Shown here: in pieces, positions 1 to 6,869 of the stretch
How positions within the stretch are numbered: position 1 is the first letter of the stretch
How the letters are laid out: the number at the start of each line of letters is the position of its first letter
Assembly: GCA_017353855.1 (NCBI GenBank)
Contig: JAFMSA010000018.1
Location: forward strand, 1-16,563
Source: Alphaproteobacteria bacterium
GTDB lineage: Bacteria; Pseudomonadota; Alphaproteobacteria; ATCC43930; CGMCC-115725
Direction: 5' to 3'
Length of the DNA: 16,563 nt
Position numbers and translations under genes: made by a program
Notes under the pieces: generated by a model
Told to the model about the DNA's origin: nothing
What the model saw: only the letters and a program-made list of their open reading frames with translations
Database searches by the model: none

Positions 1-22
1 CGAGGAGGCTCTCGACCGGCTC

Positions 23-295
23 TTAGTGTTCCGGCGGGCCGAATCCTTTCTTCGCGTAGTAATTACCTTGCTCCGTCCTGGCTGCACTCGCCGACGGGTT
101 CGATGGGATCCATGTATTCCCGTACCAATGGCCGTTGCTGTTTGGGAGCGTCTGCGCCGAGGAACCCGGGATGCCCGTCGCAACCTGCGGCGGGAGTGGA
201 GTTTGGGGTGGCGCCGGGTCCGCCGCATATGCCGCAGCCGCCGCAGCCGTTACCAGTATTGCGGACAGCATCGCCGCATTGAAGCACTTGAGCAT
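23..295 (-). CDS. small secreted protein of unknown function
   Basis: A 90-residue protein I do not recognise as a named family. Residues 1-25 form a Sec-type signal peptide: Lys3, a hydrophobic Ala/Leu/Val stretch, and an AYA-AD cleavage site. The mature part is about 65 residues, rich in Pro, Asn, Ser and Gly, has no cysteines and ends in a GFGPPEH tail. It is probably periplasmic or cell-surface. The start is well supported: a strong Shine-Dalgarno (GGAGGAAAG on the minus strand, 301-309) sits just upstream of the ATG at 293-295. Short secreted proteins of this look, with aromatic HWYGN-like patches, are common in Rhizobiales. It is transcribed away from the AT-rich gap at 310-520. Function unknown; reality of the gene is likely because RBS, signal peptide and length agree. 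Confidence 0.75.
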   Translation of the reverse strand: MLKCFNAAMLSAILVTAAAAAAYAADPAPPQTPLPPQVATGIPGSSAQTLPNSNGHWYGNTWIPSNPSASAARTEQGNYYAKKGFGPPEH

Positions 296-386
296 CGTGG
301 CTTTCCTCCAATTACGAAATTAGTGTGTCAACTAACCACGATGTAGGACAGTCAATCAAGCTGTGACCGCCTTGCAATTATGGTCA

Positions 387-401
387 TGCTGCTATGCAGC
401 A
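387..401. repeat. perfect 15-bp palindrome, TGCTGC-TAT-GCAGCA
   Basis: Two 6-base arms are separated by TAT, inside the AT-rich gap between the small secreted gene and the transposase relic. It lies directly before the TGACA-N5-TGTCA dyad at 404-418. It could be part of a regulatory region read toward 295 or the end of a mobile element. The surrounding gap (310-520) holds no gene that I can see. It also contains a TATAAT at 451-456 without a convincing -35 box. Confidence 0.4.
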
Positions 402-403
402 AT

Positions 404-418
404 TGACAATTTCTGTCA
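404..418. promoter_or_regulatory. dyad TGACA-N5-TGTCA, second copy of the aldolase-type site
   Basis: Perfect 5-base arms around ATTTC. The half-sites and their spacing are identical to the core of the palindrome in front of the aldolase gene (1426-1440). This suggests binding by the same dimeric regulator, but the closest gene that could use it is the small secreted protein starting at 295, 109 bp away on the minus strand. Recognition as an operator is inference. Confidence 0.4.
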
Positions 419-522
419 CAATCTCTCTCGAGATAGGTAAATTTTCTTGTTATAATCTCTTATGATATGATAAGCACGTTATTTGATATTGTAGGATATA
501 ATATCGTGACGCTTCGGCGTCC

Positions 523-711
523 TTCGCACCGCACCGTCAGGCCGGTCTTCATGGTGGTCGCCGAGATCAGCTCGACGATCACGCGATAGCTGACCAGTGG
601 CTTGGCGTGCCAGTTCTGGCTGATAAACGAGACGAGCCTGTGCTCTATCCTGTTCCACTGTGTGCCTTGCAAAGGTGCATTGATGTCGTGAGTGCAAATC
701 CCACCCGGCAA
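523..711 (-). pseudogene. ISAzo13-family transposase, 3' fragment
   Basis: About 63 residues read on the minus strand match what I know of the C-terminal part of ISAzo13 (DDE) transposases: GT-x-WN-x-IEHRL, then SFISQNW, KPLVSY, VIVELISATT and KTGLTVRCE. The first block (residues 17-26) carries the conserved WN-IEHR region that follows the last acidic catalytic residue. No start codon or upstream DDE portion is recognisable. The match stops after RCE, and the remaining frame to 460 looks unrelated. It is therefore a dead remnant of an insertion sequence, with ends not defined. The adjoining AT-rich sequence (400-520) may have arrived with it. Confidence 0.7.
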
Positions 712-1400
712 CTCTCGCTCCAGCCGGAAGCCCCGATCTGAAGCACTTCGGGAAAAGCTCCCTTCTGCGGATCAGCGGGCCATACGGGCCCCAGCGCAAG
801 CGAACACCGTTGAGGCCTCGAAATGATCAATCCGGGAGCCGACCCACCAGTGGAATGGAGGACGCCGCCGTCAGGCACGCGAGCGAGACACGTCCCTGAT
901 GGTCTCGCCGCGGTAAAGATGGCAGCACGTATGGCAGAACAGCAGTGCGCAACAAAGGAAGTCTGTTCTGGTGACCTCGGTCGGCAAACGGGATGGTCAA
1001 CGGCGAACCCCGCGAGGGCCAGCGCCGGCCGGGGCAGATGGCGGATGAGTCCGTGTGACCGGGCACGACCGTCGAGCGCAGCCGGCGGCGGGGAGTGTCG
1101 GGGGGTCCCAGCCTGGGACGGGGTGCAGCGACTTGTCGTGCCCTTGTGCGAGCCGCTCGCGCATTGGGCCGGTTTTTTTGACCTGCTGTCGCTGCACGAT
1201 GCCGATCCTGCTCGGCATGTGGGTCGGACAACGGTTGGCGCCATAGGCATGGATGGTGCTACCGCTCAAGATTCCCGGCCTGAGGCTAGTCAGTCATCGA
1301 GCTGGCGGGATCGCAAGGGTAAGAGCCTTCGGGCTTACCTCGCCGCACACGAGCGCGGTTGATGCGTGTCAGATCCGGCTCGGTGCCCCGTTCGATCGCG
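712..1400. other. no recognisable gene
   Basis: About 690 bases with long open frames on both strands, as expected from high GC content. None of them shows a family motif, a plausible start with ribosome binding site, or consistent codon bias. It may contain eroded upstream parts of the transposase or other relics, but I cannot support a specific call. Confidence 0.5.
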
Positions 1401-1429
1401 TTGCGGCTAGACGGAGTATCTTCTATGAC
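1401..1429 (+). promoter_or_regulatory. candidate sigma-70 promoter of the aldolase gene
   Basis: TTGCGG (1401-1406), a 17-base spacer and TATGAC (1424-1429), each sharing only part of the consensus. The spacing is ideal, and the -10 box overlaps the palindrome at 1425-1441. That is the usual geometry for repression by steric blocking. The start codon is at 1476. Confidence 0.4.
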
Positions 1430-1441
1430 ACATCGTGTCAT
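1425..1441. promoter_or_regulatory. 17-bp perfect palindrome, probable operator of the aldolase module
   Basis: ATGACAC-ATC-GTGTCAT has two perfect 7-base arms with a 3-base centre, 34 bases before the aldolase ATG. Its symmetry and position suggest an operator for a dimeric repressor. The XRE-cupin regulator encoded at 3595-4242 is the nearest candidate. The core TGACA-N5-TGTCA recurs at 404-418. Confidence 0.6.
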
Positions 1442-1475
1442 GAAAGTAGGTGGCACAGCCGAAAGGAAGTTCACG

Positions 1476-2255
1476 ATGAACATCGTCGTTCGCGACAAGG
1501 CCGACTATCACCAGCAGACCACCGAGCGGATGGACAAACATTTTGTCGTGCCGCAATGGTCTACTCGGCAGAAGCTGGCGCTAGCCTGCCGCATGCTTGC
1601 GGCCGAAGGCCACGATTCGGGCCTTGCCGGCCAGCTCTCGGCGCGCGCCGACAGGCCCGGCACTTATTACATGCTCCGCTTCGGCCTCGGGCTCGAGGAG
1701 ATCACCGCTAAAAACCTCTTGCTCTGCGATGACGATCTGAACGTGCTCGAAGGCGACGGCATGCCCAATCCGTCGAACCGCTTTCATCTGTGGATCTACC
1801 GCGCCAAGCCGCATGTGCGCGCGATCACGCACACGCACGCGCCCTATGTGTCGGCGCTGTCCATGATCGGTGTGCCGCTTTCGGTCGCGCACATGGACAC
1901 GAGCCTGTTTTACGACGATTGCGCGTGGCTGCCGGAATGGCCGGGCACGCCGATCGGCGACGAGGAAGGGCGCATCATCTCTGAAGCGATTGGCGACAAG
2001 CGCGCCATTCTGCTCGCTCATCACGGCCAGTTGACGGCCTGCAGCGGCGTTGAGGAAGCGGCTATTATGGCGGTCTTCATCGAGCGCGCCGCGCGGCTGC
2101 AATTGATGGCGATGAGCGCCGGTAAAATCCAAGCTATCGATCCGCATTTGGCTAAGGAGGCCCACGATTACCGGCTGAAGCGGCGGGCGATTGCCATGAC
2201 CTTCTTCTACTACGCCCGCCGCTCGCTCCGGCGCGACCCAGGGATCATCGATTAA
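1476..2255 (+). CDS. class II aldolase/adducin family protein
   Basis: A 259-residue cytoplasmic protein of the class II (zinc-dependent) aldolase/AraD/FucA fold, expected to cleave or epimerise a phosphorylated sugar or sugar-acid-like substrate. Predicted zinc ligands are His119 and His121 in HTHAPY and His183 in the AHHGQ motif. The flanking blocks HLWIYRAKP (104-112), AHMDTSLFYDDCAW (138-151) and FIERAARLQL (201-210) are typical of one aldolase-like subfamily. The catalytic Glu seen in FucA/AraD before the first His pair is not evident here (PSNRFH), so the true reaction may not be a classical retro-aldol. The ATG at 1476 is chosen because AAGGAAG lies just upstream; the frame stays open further 5' but has no ribosome site. 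It is followed by a hairpin, then a broken transporter and an XRE-cupin regulator, which looks like a substrate-specific catabolic unit. Substrate unknown. Confidence 0.9.
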   Translation: MNIVVRDKADYHQQTTERMDKHFVVPQWSTRQKLALACRMLAAEGHDSGLAGQLSARADRPGTYYMLRFGLGLEEITAKNLLLCDDDLNVLEGDGMPNPSNRFHLWIYRAKPHVRAITHTHAPYVSALSMIGVPLSVAHMDTSLFYDDCAWLPEWPGTPIGDEEGRIISEAIGDKRAILLAHHGQLTACSGVEEAAIMAVFIERAARLQLMAMSAGKIQAIDPHLAKEAHDYRLKRRAIAMTFFYYARRSLRRDPGIID

Positions 2256-2261
2256 AGCCCG

Positions 2262-2303
2262 GGCGAAACGGTCAATGCGCGTAAAGGCGCGACCGTTTTC
2301 GCC
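2262..2303. terminator. strong hairpin after the aldolase gene
   Basis: GGCGAAACGGTC (2262-2273) pairs with GACCGTTTTCGCC (2291-2303) with one bulged base. Inside it, GCGC (2277-2280) pairs with GCGC (2287-2290) around a GTAAAG loop. It starts six bases after the aldolase stop. There is no U-run after the stem, so it may be a weak terminator or a 3'-end stabilising structure that sets the aldolase apart from the transporter. Confidence 0.5.
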
Positions 2304-2334
2304 TGTTGATGAAGCTACCGAGGAGGGTCGTATT

Positions 2335-3541
2335 ATGGTGGTCCCGTTCCAGATTTGTTCCGGAAGCCGAGCCCGGCGTTCCGATGAGCCGTCTCATCTC
2401 CGCGAGCCTCATCGGATCGGTGATCGAATGGTATGACTTTCTAATTTAATTTACGGCACTGCCGCCGCGCTAGTGTTCGGCAAACTGTTTTTCCCATCGG
2501 CTGACCCGCGCATCAGCATTGTTTCCGCCTTCAGTGTCTATGCGGTGGGCTACCTGTCTCGACCGCTGGGCGGGCTTATCTTCGGGCATTTCGGCGATCG
2601 CTTCGGCCGCCGGCAGCTATCAGCAAATCGGTATCTGGGCGCCGGTTCTCTTGGTCGCGCTTCGACTCGTACAGGGGTTGGGGCTTGGCGGCGAGTGGGG
2701 CAGGCCGTCCTGATGGTTGCCGAATCAGCGCCGGCCGACCGACGCGGCTGGTTCGGCGGGTTGGTTCAGCTGGGTAATCCGGTCGGGCGCTTGATCGCCA
2801 ACGCCGTTTTCGCGCTCACGGCACTACATTCGCCGGCAGCTTCCTGAGCGGGCCGAGGCGGATTCCATTCTTGCTGAGCATCCTCCCCGTCGCGGTCGGA
2901 CTTTTCATCCGCTATCGGCTGCACGAAACGCCCGCGTTCGTGCAAATGCGCAAGGCCGGTCGGCAGGCAAGGGTTCCGTTGATGGAAGTACTGACCACCC
3001 ACCGCCGCGCGATGTTCACATATGACCTGAAGACCTGCGAGGTGGCCTGGACCGGCATGTTCGCTATCTACGCAGCCGGCGCACCGTGTTCGCCGCTGGC
3101 GCAATCTTCTGCTTGGTGGCCGCCTTCCCGATGTTCTGGCTGTTCAGTACGACGACGGCCCCGCACGCCGCCGCGAGCAGTATGGCGTCGGGCACAAGCT
3201 GCCGCGGTATATGCAGTCGATTGGTCAAATATGACCCAGGGGCCTTATGTATTCGACGCATGCCAGTTGATGCCGGAACTGTTCGGCACCAACGCTCGAT
3301 ACAGTGGTGTTTCCGTCGGTTTCCAGATCGGGGCCGCGATCCTCGGCGGCATAACGCCGCTAATTGCAGCCATCTCGGTCAATTATTTTGGCGCGCAACT
3401 TGGCCGATCTCCATATACCCAATGGCGCTCGCTCTCATCAGCCTGACGGCGGCTTTATCCACGCGCGAAGCGGCGCACCAGCCGATGCAGGCGTACCGGC
3501 GGCAGGCGCTTTACTTTATCCTTGACCGCAATGCTATATAG
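2335..3541 (+). pseudogene. MHS-family MFS transporter, multiply frameshifted
   Basis: Pieces of one metabolite:H+ symporter appear in order but in different frames. They run: SLIGSVIEWYDFLI (from 2405); LVFGKLFFPSADP with the RPLGGLIFGHFGDRFGRR loop (2470-2620); YQQIGIWAPVLLVALRLVQG and LGLGGEWG (2615-2710); AVLMVAESAPADRRGWFGG (2705-2770); RIPFLLSILPVAVGLFIRYR with LHETPAF (2850-2940); FPMFWLF (3125); ELFGTNARYSG with VGFQIGAAI (3270-3345); and WPISIYPMALALISL (3405-3450). I count about eight lesions, including a 5-bp tandem duplication (2443-2452) and two internal deletions near 2615 and 3080. A good ribosome site (GAGGAGGG) precedes ATG 2335, but that frame is already broken before ATG 2384. 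The intact ancestor would be about 430 residues with 12 membrane helices and probably imported the aldolase substrate. Confidence 0.88.
2443..2452. repeat. 5-bp tandem duplication that breaks the transporter frame
   Basis: AATTT occurs twice in a row. Removing one copy joins the WYDFLI frame to YGTAAALVFGKLFF, the continuous MHS-transporter sequence, and also removes the TAA stop. This is a classic slippage-type inactivating mutation. Confidence 0.8.
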
Positions 3542-3547
3542 CTGTTC

Positions 3548-3573
3548 CGCAAGGGCGGTCGAGGCCCTTTGCG
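3548..3573. terminator. hairpin after the transporter relic
   Basis: CGCAAGGGC (3548-3556) pairs with GCCCTTTGCG (3564-3573) around a 7-base loop, with one bulge, seven bases after the last stop of the transporter relic. No U-run follows. It separates the relic from the regulator gene, so it may be the remaining transcription end of the old transporter gene. Confidence 0.4.
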
Positions 3574-3594
3574 CAGTGTTCGTTCCGCTCGAGC

Positions 3595-4242
3595 ATGCTG
3601 CAACGCACTGGTACGCGAAGCCCGCAAGGTAACAGACAGGCACACGAGTCCCGAGCCGAGGGCAGCCGAGACCGGGTGGGCGCGCAACCAAATCAGCAAG
3701 GCATCGGGCCGCGGATTCGCTTCATGCGCCAGCAGCGGAATATGACGCTCGAGCAATTGTCCGCAGCCTCCGGATTGACTAAGAGCTTCATTTCTAAAGT
3801 CGAGCGAGGGACCTCGGTACCTTCGATTTCTACGGCGATGAAGCTCGCCGAGAGTTTCGGCCTCACAGTCAGTCAGCTATTAGGTCAGGATCAGTACGCT
3901 GGCGCCGCATGTGTAGTGCGAAAAAACGAGCGCCGAGCGTTTATGCGGCCGGGCAGTTCCTCCGGTTATAATTACGAGATGCTGGCCAGCTCCAAGCAGT
4001 TCAAAGGCATGGAGCCGTACATCATGAGGCCGCCGCTCAATTTCCAAGACAAACGCGTGTTCGAGCATGTCGGCGAGGAGTTCATGTTCGTCCTTTCGGG
4101 TAGCGTCGAGGTGGAGTTGTCCGGTGAGCTCATCCAGCTCAATGCCGGCGACGCGCTCTATTTCGATTCACATTTTCCGCATCGCTCGCGGTCGCTGGGT
4201 GGGAAATATGCGGAGCTTTTGGTTGTTGTGACTCGAATGTAG
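3595..4242 (+). CDS. XRE-family transcriptional regulator with cupin domain
   Basis: A 215-residue DNA-binding protein. Residues 39-95 form an HTH_3/Cro-CI domain with the recognition region LEQLSAASGLTKSFISKVERG (52-72). Residues 140-212 form a small cupin barrel with His158, Glu161/Glu162 and His196 as likely metal or ligand contacts (EHVGEEFMFVLSG, then NAGDALYFDSHFPHRS). Proteins of this architecture usually sense a small catabolite and control a neighbouring catabolic or transport gene. The start is uncertain: neither ATG 3595 nor in-frame GTG 3676 has a clear ribosome site. The first 27 residues from 3595 are low-complexity and dispensable, so GTG 3676 (188 residues) is quite possible. 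It sits downstream of the aldolase and the broken transporter in the same direction. A likely target is the palindrome at 1425-1441; that link is inference. Confidence 0.88.
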   Translation: MLQRTGTRSPQGNRQAHESRAEGSRDRVGAQPNQQGIGPRIRFMRQQRNMTLEQLSAASGLTKSFISKVERGTSVPSISTAMKLAESFGLTVSQLLGQDQYAGAACVVRKNERRAFMRPGSSSGYNYEMLASSKQFKGMEPYIMRPPLNFQDKRVFEHVGEEFMFVLSGSVEVELSGELIQLNAGDALYFDSHFPHRSRSLGGKYAELLVVVTRM

Positions 4243-4279
4243 CCGCCCCTCCATCCACGTTGTCCACAACCGCCCACAG

Positions 4280-4436
4280 TTACCAATCGCGCACGGCCAG
4301 CGCGACGCCGATCATCCGGCTGTCCGTCATGGAGGTCTCGCGCGAAGAGATGCTGATGAAAACGCGCGCGGCACGCTCAAAAGCTCCGATCGCCTGGCGT
4401 TTCGTTGAGACCGACATAGCCCAGTAAGCGCGAGGT
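4280..4436 (-). pseudogene. C-terminal coding fragment, family not recognised
   Basis: On the minus strand a short frame ends FERAARVFISISSRETS, then MIGVALAVRDW and a stop at 4280-4282. Its codon use looks like real coding sequence, and it lies directly downstream of the xthA relic. It does not match the C-terminus of exonuclease III as I know it (which ends around a conserved SDH), so it is probably the tail of another gene joined by deletion. I cannot name the family. Confidence 0.25.
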
Positions 4437-4437
4437 C

Positions 4438-4771
4438 CACCGATTGCCGTTCGGCGGATACAGGCATCCGATAATCTGGGCGCTAATCGCCGCTTCGATA
4501 CGATGGCTCTGCGTGTCGTCGGGATTCCCGGGCAAACCGCGGCGGGTCTCCACCGGCTCGTCGTCCTGCGCCAGATCGTCACGCTGTTCCAGCTCAAGCT
4601 CTTGCTGCCCGTGCCGGACCGTGCCGTCACGTGCGACACGCAGCGCCGCGGCGGGAATCACCCGGCGCCTTCAGCTCCTGGAGCGATATCCGGTTTGGGT
4701 TTGTTTGAGCCAACCCGGCAGGTTGAGAAGCTGCCCGCTGACGCCATCGACGTGTACGTCGCGATACGCAT
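4438..4771 (-). pseudogene. xthA: exodeoxyribonuclease III, frameshifted 5' half
   Basis: Read on the minus strand with frame changes, the fragments follow exonuclease III from its N-terminus. MRIAT starts at 4771, then come LLNLPGWLKQT, KPDIA, LQELKAP (holding the metal-binding Glu), AAALR, HGQ, LSWNSVTI (normally SWNGVAI) and DDEPVETRRGLPGNPDDTQS. RIEAAIS and CLYPPNGN close the recognisable part. XthA is the AP endonuclease/3'-5' exonuclease of base excision repair. Here at least four frameshifts and the loss of the half after PNGN (including the D-x-N and SDH catalytic motifs) show it is dead. It begins 55 bases after the stop of the neighbouring MFS gene on the same strand. A functional xth copy is expected elsewhere in the genome. 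Confidence 0.82.
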
Positions 4772-4825
4772 CGGACTTCAGCGGGCGGGCGTCGCGACGT
4801 CTTGAACTGCGCACCGGATGACAGC

Positions 4826-6127
4826 CTATGCGGAGGCCGCAACTCGCCCGTGGCGCAGGTGACCACCAGCGAAACTGAGCGCCAGCATGCTAAGCACCGC
4901 GGTGAATATAAGATAGAAGCTCGGGCTGAGCGGGTCGCCTGTCTGGGCGATCAGCCAGGTCGCGATCAGCGGCGCGAAGCCACCGAAGATCGTCACCGAG
5001 ATGCTATACGACAGCGACATGCCGATACCGCGCGTCTCGGTCGGGAACAGTTCGGCCAGCAGCGATGGCAGCACGCCGCTATAGCCGGCCTTGACCAGGC
5101 TGAGCCATCCCGCAGCGAGGATCGCCGTTGCGATCGACGGATAGGCAACCATCAGCCAAAAGATCGGGTAGGCAGTAATCAGGAAAACCGCGCTCATCGC
5201 CAGCATGATGCGGACGCGGCCGATCCTGTCTGACCAGTGGCCCGAAAACGGCGACACGCCGCTGAGGATGACGGCCCCGATCAGCGTCGCGACAAAACCG
5301 GTCGATTGTGGCAGCCCCAGTTCCTTAACCGCATAAGTCGGAATATAGAGGATGAGGTAATTCGAGCTGTTGGAAAGGATCGAGGCGCCGATCGCCAGGA
5401 TGACGGCAACCGAGTGCCGGCGGAGGAGATCGCGGACCGGCGTCTTGGTCGGCTCGATCGTGACATATTCCGGGGTCTCTGCCATGCGTCGGCGGATGTA
5501 GATGCCGATCGGACCGAGCAGCAAACCGAAAAAGAACGGCACCCGCCAGCCCCAGGACAGGAGTTGCGGTTCGGTTAGCACCCCGGTCAGCACGACCCCG
5601 AAGAGCGAAGCGACCAGCGCGGTCAGCCCCTGACTCGCCCATTGCCAGCTGGCGAGAAAGCCCTTGCGGGTCTCGGAATGCTCAACCAGGAAGGCGGTGG
5701 CGCTGCCGAATTCGCCGCCGACCGAAAACCCCTGCAGCAGCCGCGCTATCAAGACCAGAACCGGCGCGGCCACGCCGATAACGCCGTAGGTCGGCATCAC
5801 CGCCATCATCGCCGTGCCGATCATCATCATCGCGATCGACAGGGTCAGCCCGGCACGGCGGCCGTGCCGGTCGGTATACGCACCGATCACAATAGCGCCC
5901 AACGGCCTCACGACGTAGGAGAGCCCGAACGTGGCAAAGGTGATCAGTAGCGACACGGTGCCGCTGCCGGTCGGGAAAAACAGCTTTGAGATGTTGACCG
6001 CGAAATAGCCGTAGATCAGGAAATCAAACCACTCGAGCGCGTTGCCGATCGAGGCGGCGACTATGACCCGGGCTGCGGACGGCCGGACGGGGATCGCGGT
6101 AGTGCTGGCACTCTTTTTGGTAGTCAT
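4826..6127 (-). CDS. MFS transporter, metabolite:H+ symporter (MHS) family
   Basis: A 433-residue inner-membrane protein with about 12 hydrophobic helices, full length for the family. Signature regions are EWFDFLIYGYFA (32-43) in helix 1, the loop 2-3 motif GAYTDRHGRR (82-91), and ARLLQGFSVGGEFG in helix 4. WGWRVPFFFG and RMAETPEY follow, and AELFPTETRGIGMSLSYS lies in the second half. MHS carriers move organic acids, amino acids or osmolytes (examples are KgtP, ShiA and ProP) with protons; the substrate cannot be read from sequence. The first in-frame ATG is used, although no clear ribosome site precedes it. It stands alone: the xthA relic lies behind it and a gene-free stretch lies in front. 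It belongs to the same superfamily branch as the pseudogene at 2335-3541 but is not a recent duplicate, because loop and helix sequences differ clearly. Confidence 0.92.
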   Translation of the reverse strand: MTTKKSASTTAIPVRPSAARVIVAASIGNALEWFDFLIYGYFAVNISKLFFPTGSGTVSLLITFATFGLSYVVRPLGAIVIGAYTDRHGRRAGLTLSIAMMMIGTAMMAVMPTYGVIGVAAPVLVLIARLLQGFSVGGEFGSATAFLVEHSETRKGFLASWQWASQGLTALVASLFGVVLTGVLTEPQLLSWGWRVPFFFGLLLGPIGIYIRRRMAETPEYVTIEPTKTPVRDLLRRHSVAVILAIGASILSNSSNYLILYIPTYAVKELGLPQSTGFVATLIGAVILSGVSPFSGHWSDRIGRVRIMLAMSAVFLITAYPIFWLMVAYPSIATAILAAGWLSLVKAGYSGVLPSLLAELFPTETRGIGMSLSYSISVTIFGGFAPLIATWLIAQTGDPLSPSFYLIFTAVLSMLALSFAGGHLRHGRVAASA

Positions 6128-6869
6128 TGTCGGTCAATGGTTTACTGGCGGATTTCCCGCGTGATCGACCCCGAAACGGCAAACGGTCTTCAGATCCAGC
6201 TCGGACCGGTTTAGTCAGACCGGGCCATCTTTTATCGCCCGACGGGACCTCCGGGTTCCACGAAATAGCCGCGCCATTCGCGACGCGCCAGGCTCGTTCA
6301 AAGGAGCATGCGATCGGGAGATTGCCGAGATGAGATGGCGCGGCGCGACTGGCGATAGCACGATTATCCCGCCTTTGTTCAGCGCCGGCTCGCGGTAGGC
6401 AGGCTTGCTCCGATTTTCTCCACTCGGGCCCGAGGTTGCATCTAGGCGATTAAGGCAGCTCCAAGGGGCCGTGGCGGTGTCGGCGAGATACCCGTCAAGC
6501 GGTCCACCCGACGGGCGGCTCACGCTGCGGCAGCGCGCCGCAGGGCGGTTTCGGCCGTAGCTCTACGCCTGCCCGCTGACGATATGGGTATTGCGGTGCT
6601 GCGGCGCATTGCCGCGCTGCTAACCAAGGCTGCCATCAATCAAGGCTCTGGATCCGACTGGAGCATCGCGATACTCGACACGCCGCGGATCGGGCACGAC
6701 GCGGCTTTCGCAGCCTTTACTCGCCCCTTCTTGCCAATGTTGCAATCCGGGATCGGTACTGGCGCGCGAGAGACCAAACCTGGCTCGCTGGCTACACCGC
6801 GGGTGCTGTCGCGTTGAGCCGCCGCTGAGCATCTCGTGCCGGGTCCGCGTATTTCCCTGGTTCCACTTG
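6128..6869. other. no recognisable gene
   Basis: About 740 bases between two MFS genes. Open frames exist on both strands (for example 6215-6523 minus and 6584-6817 plus), but none shows a known motif, signal peptide or good ribosome site. I see no tRNA-like structure. It probably contains the promoter of the gene starting at 6127 and degenerate sequence. Confidence 0.5.

Noticed and set aside
823..1362. Possible 179-codon gene on the plus strand
   Set aside because: No ribosome binding site, no recognisable domain, and competing open frames on both strands; not supportable as a gene.
4258..4272. Single DnaA-box-like TTGTCCACA
   Set aside because: It has one mismatch to the consensus and stands alone, with no AT-rich unwinding region or dnaA/dnaN genes; not an origin.
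6215..6523. Possible 102-codon minus-strand gene between the two MFS genes
   Set aside because: Composition is unlike the neighbouring real genes, and there is no ribosome site, motif or conserved neighbour.
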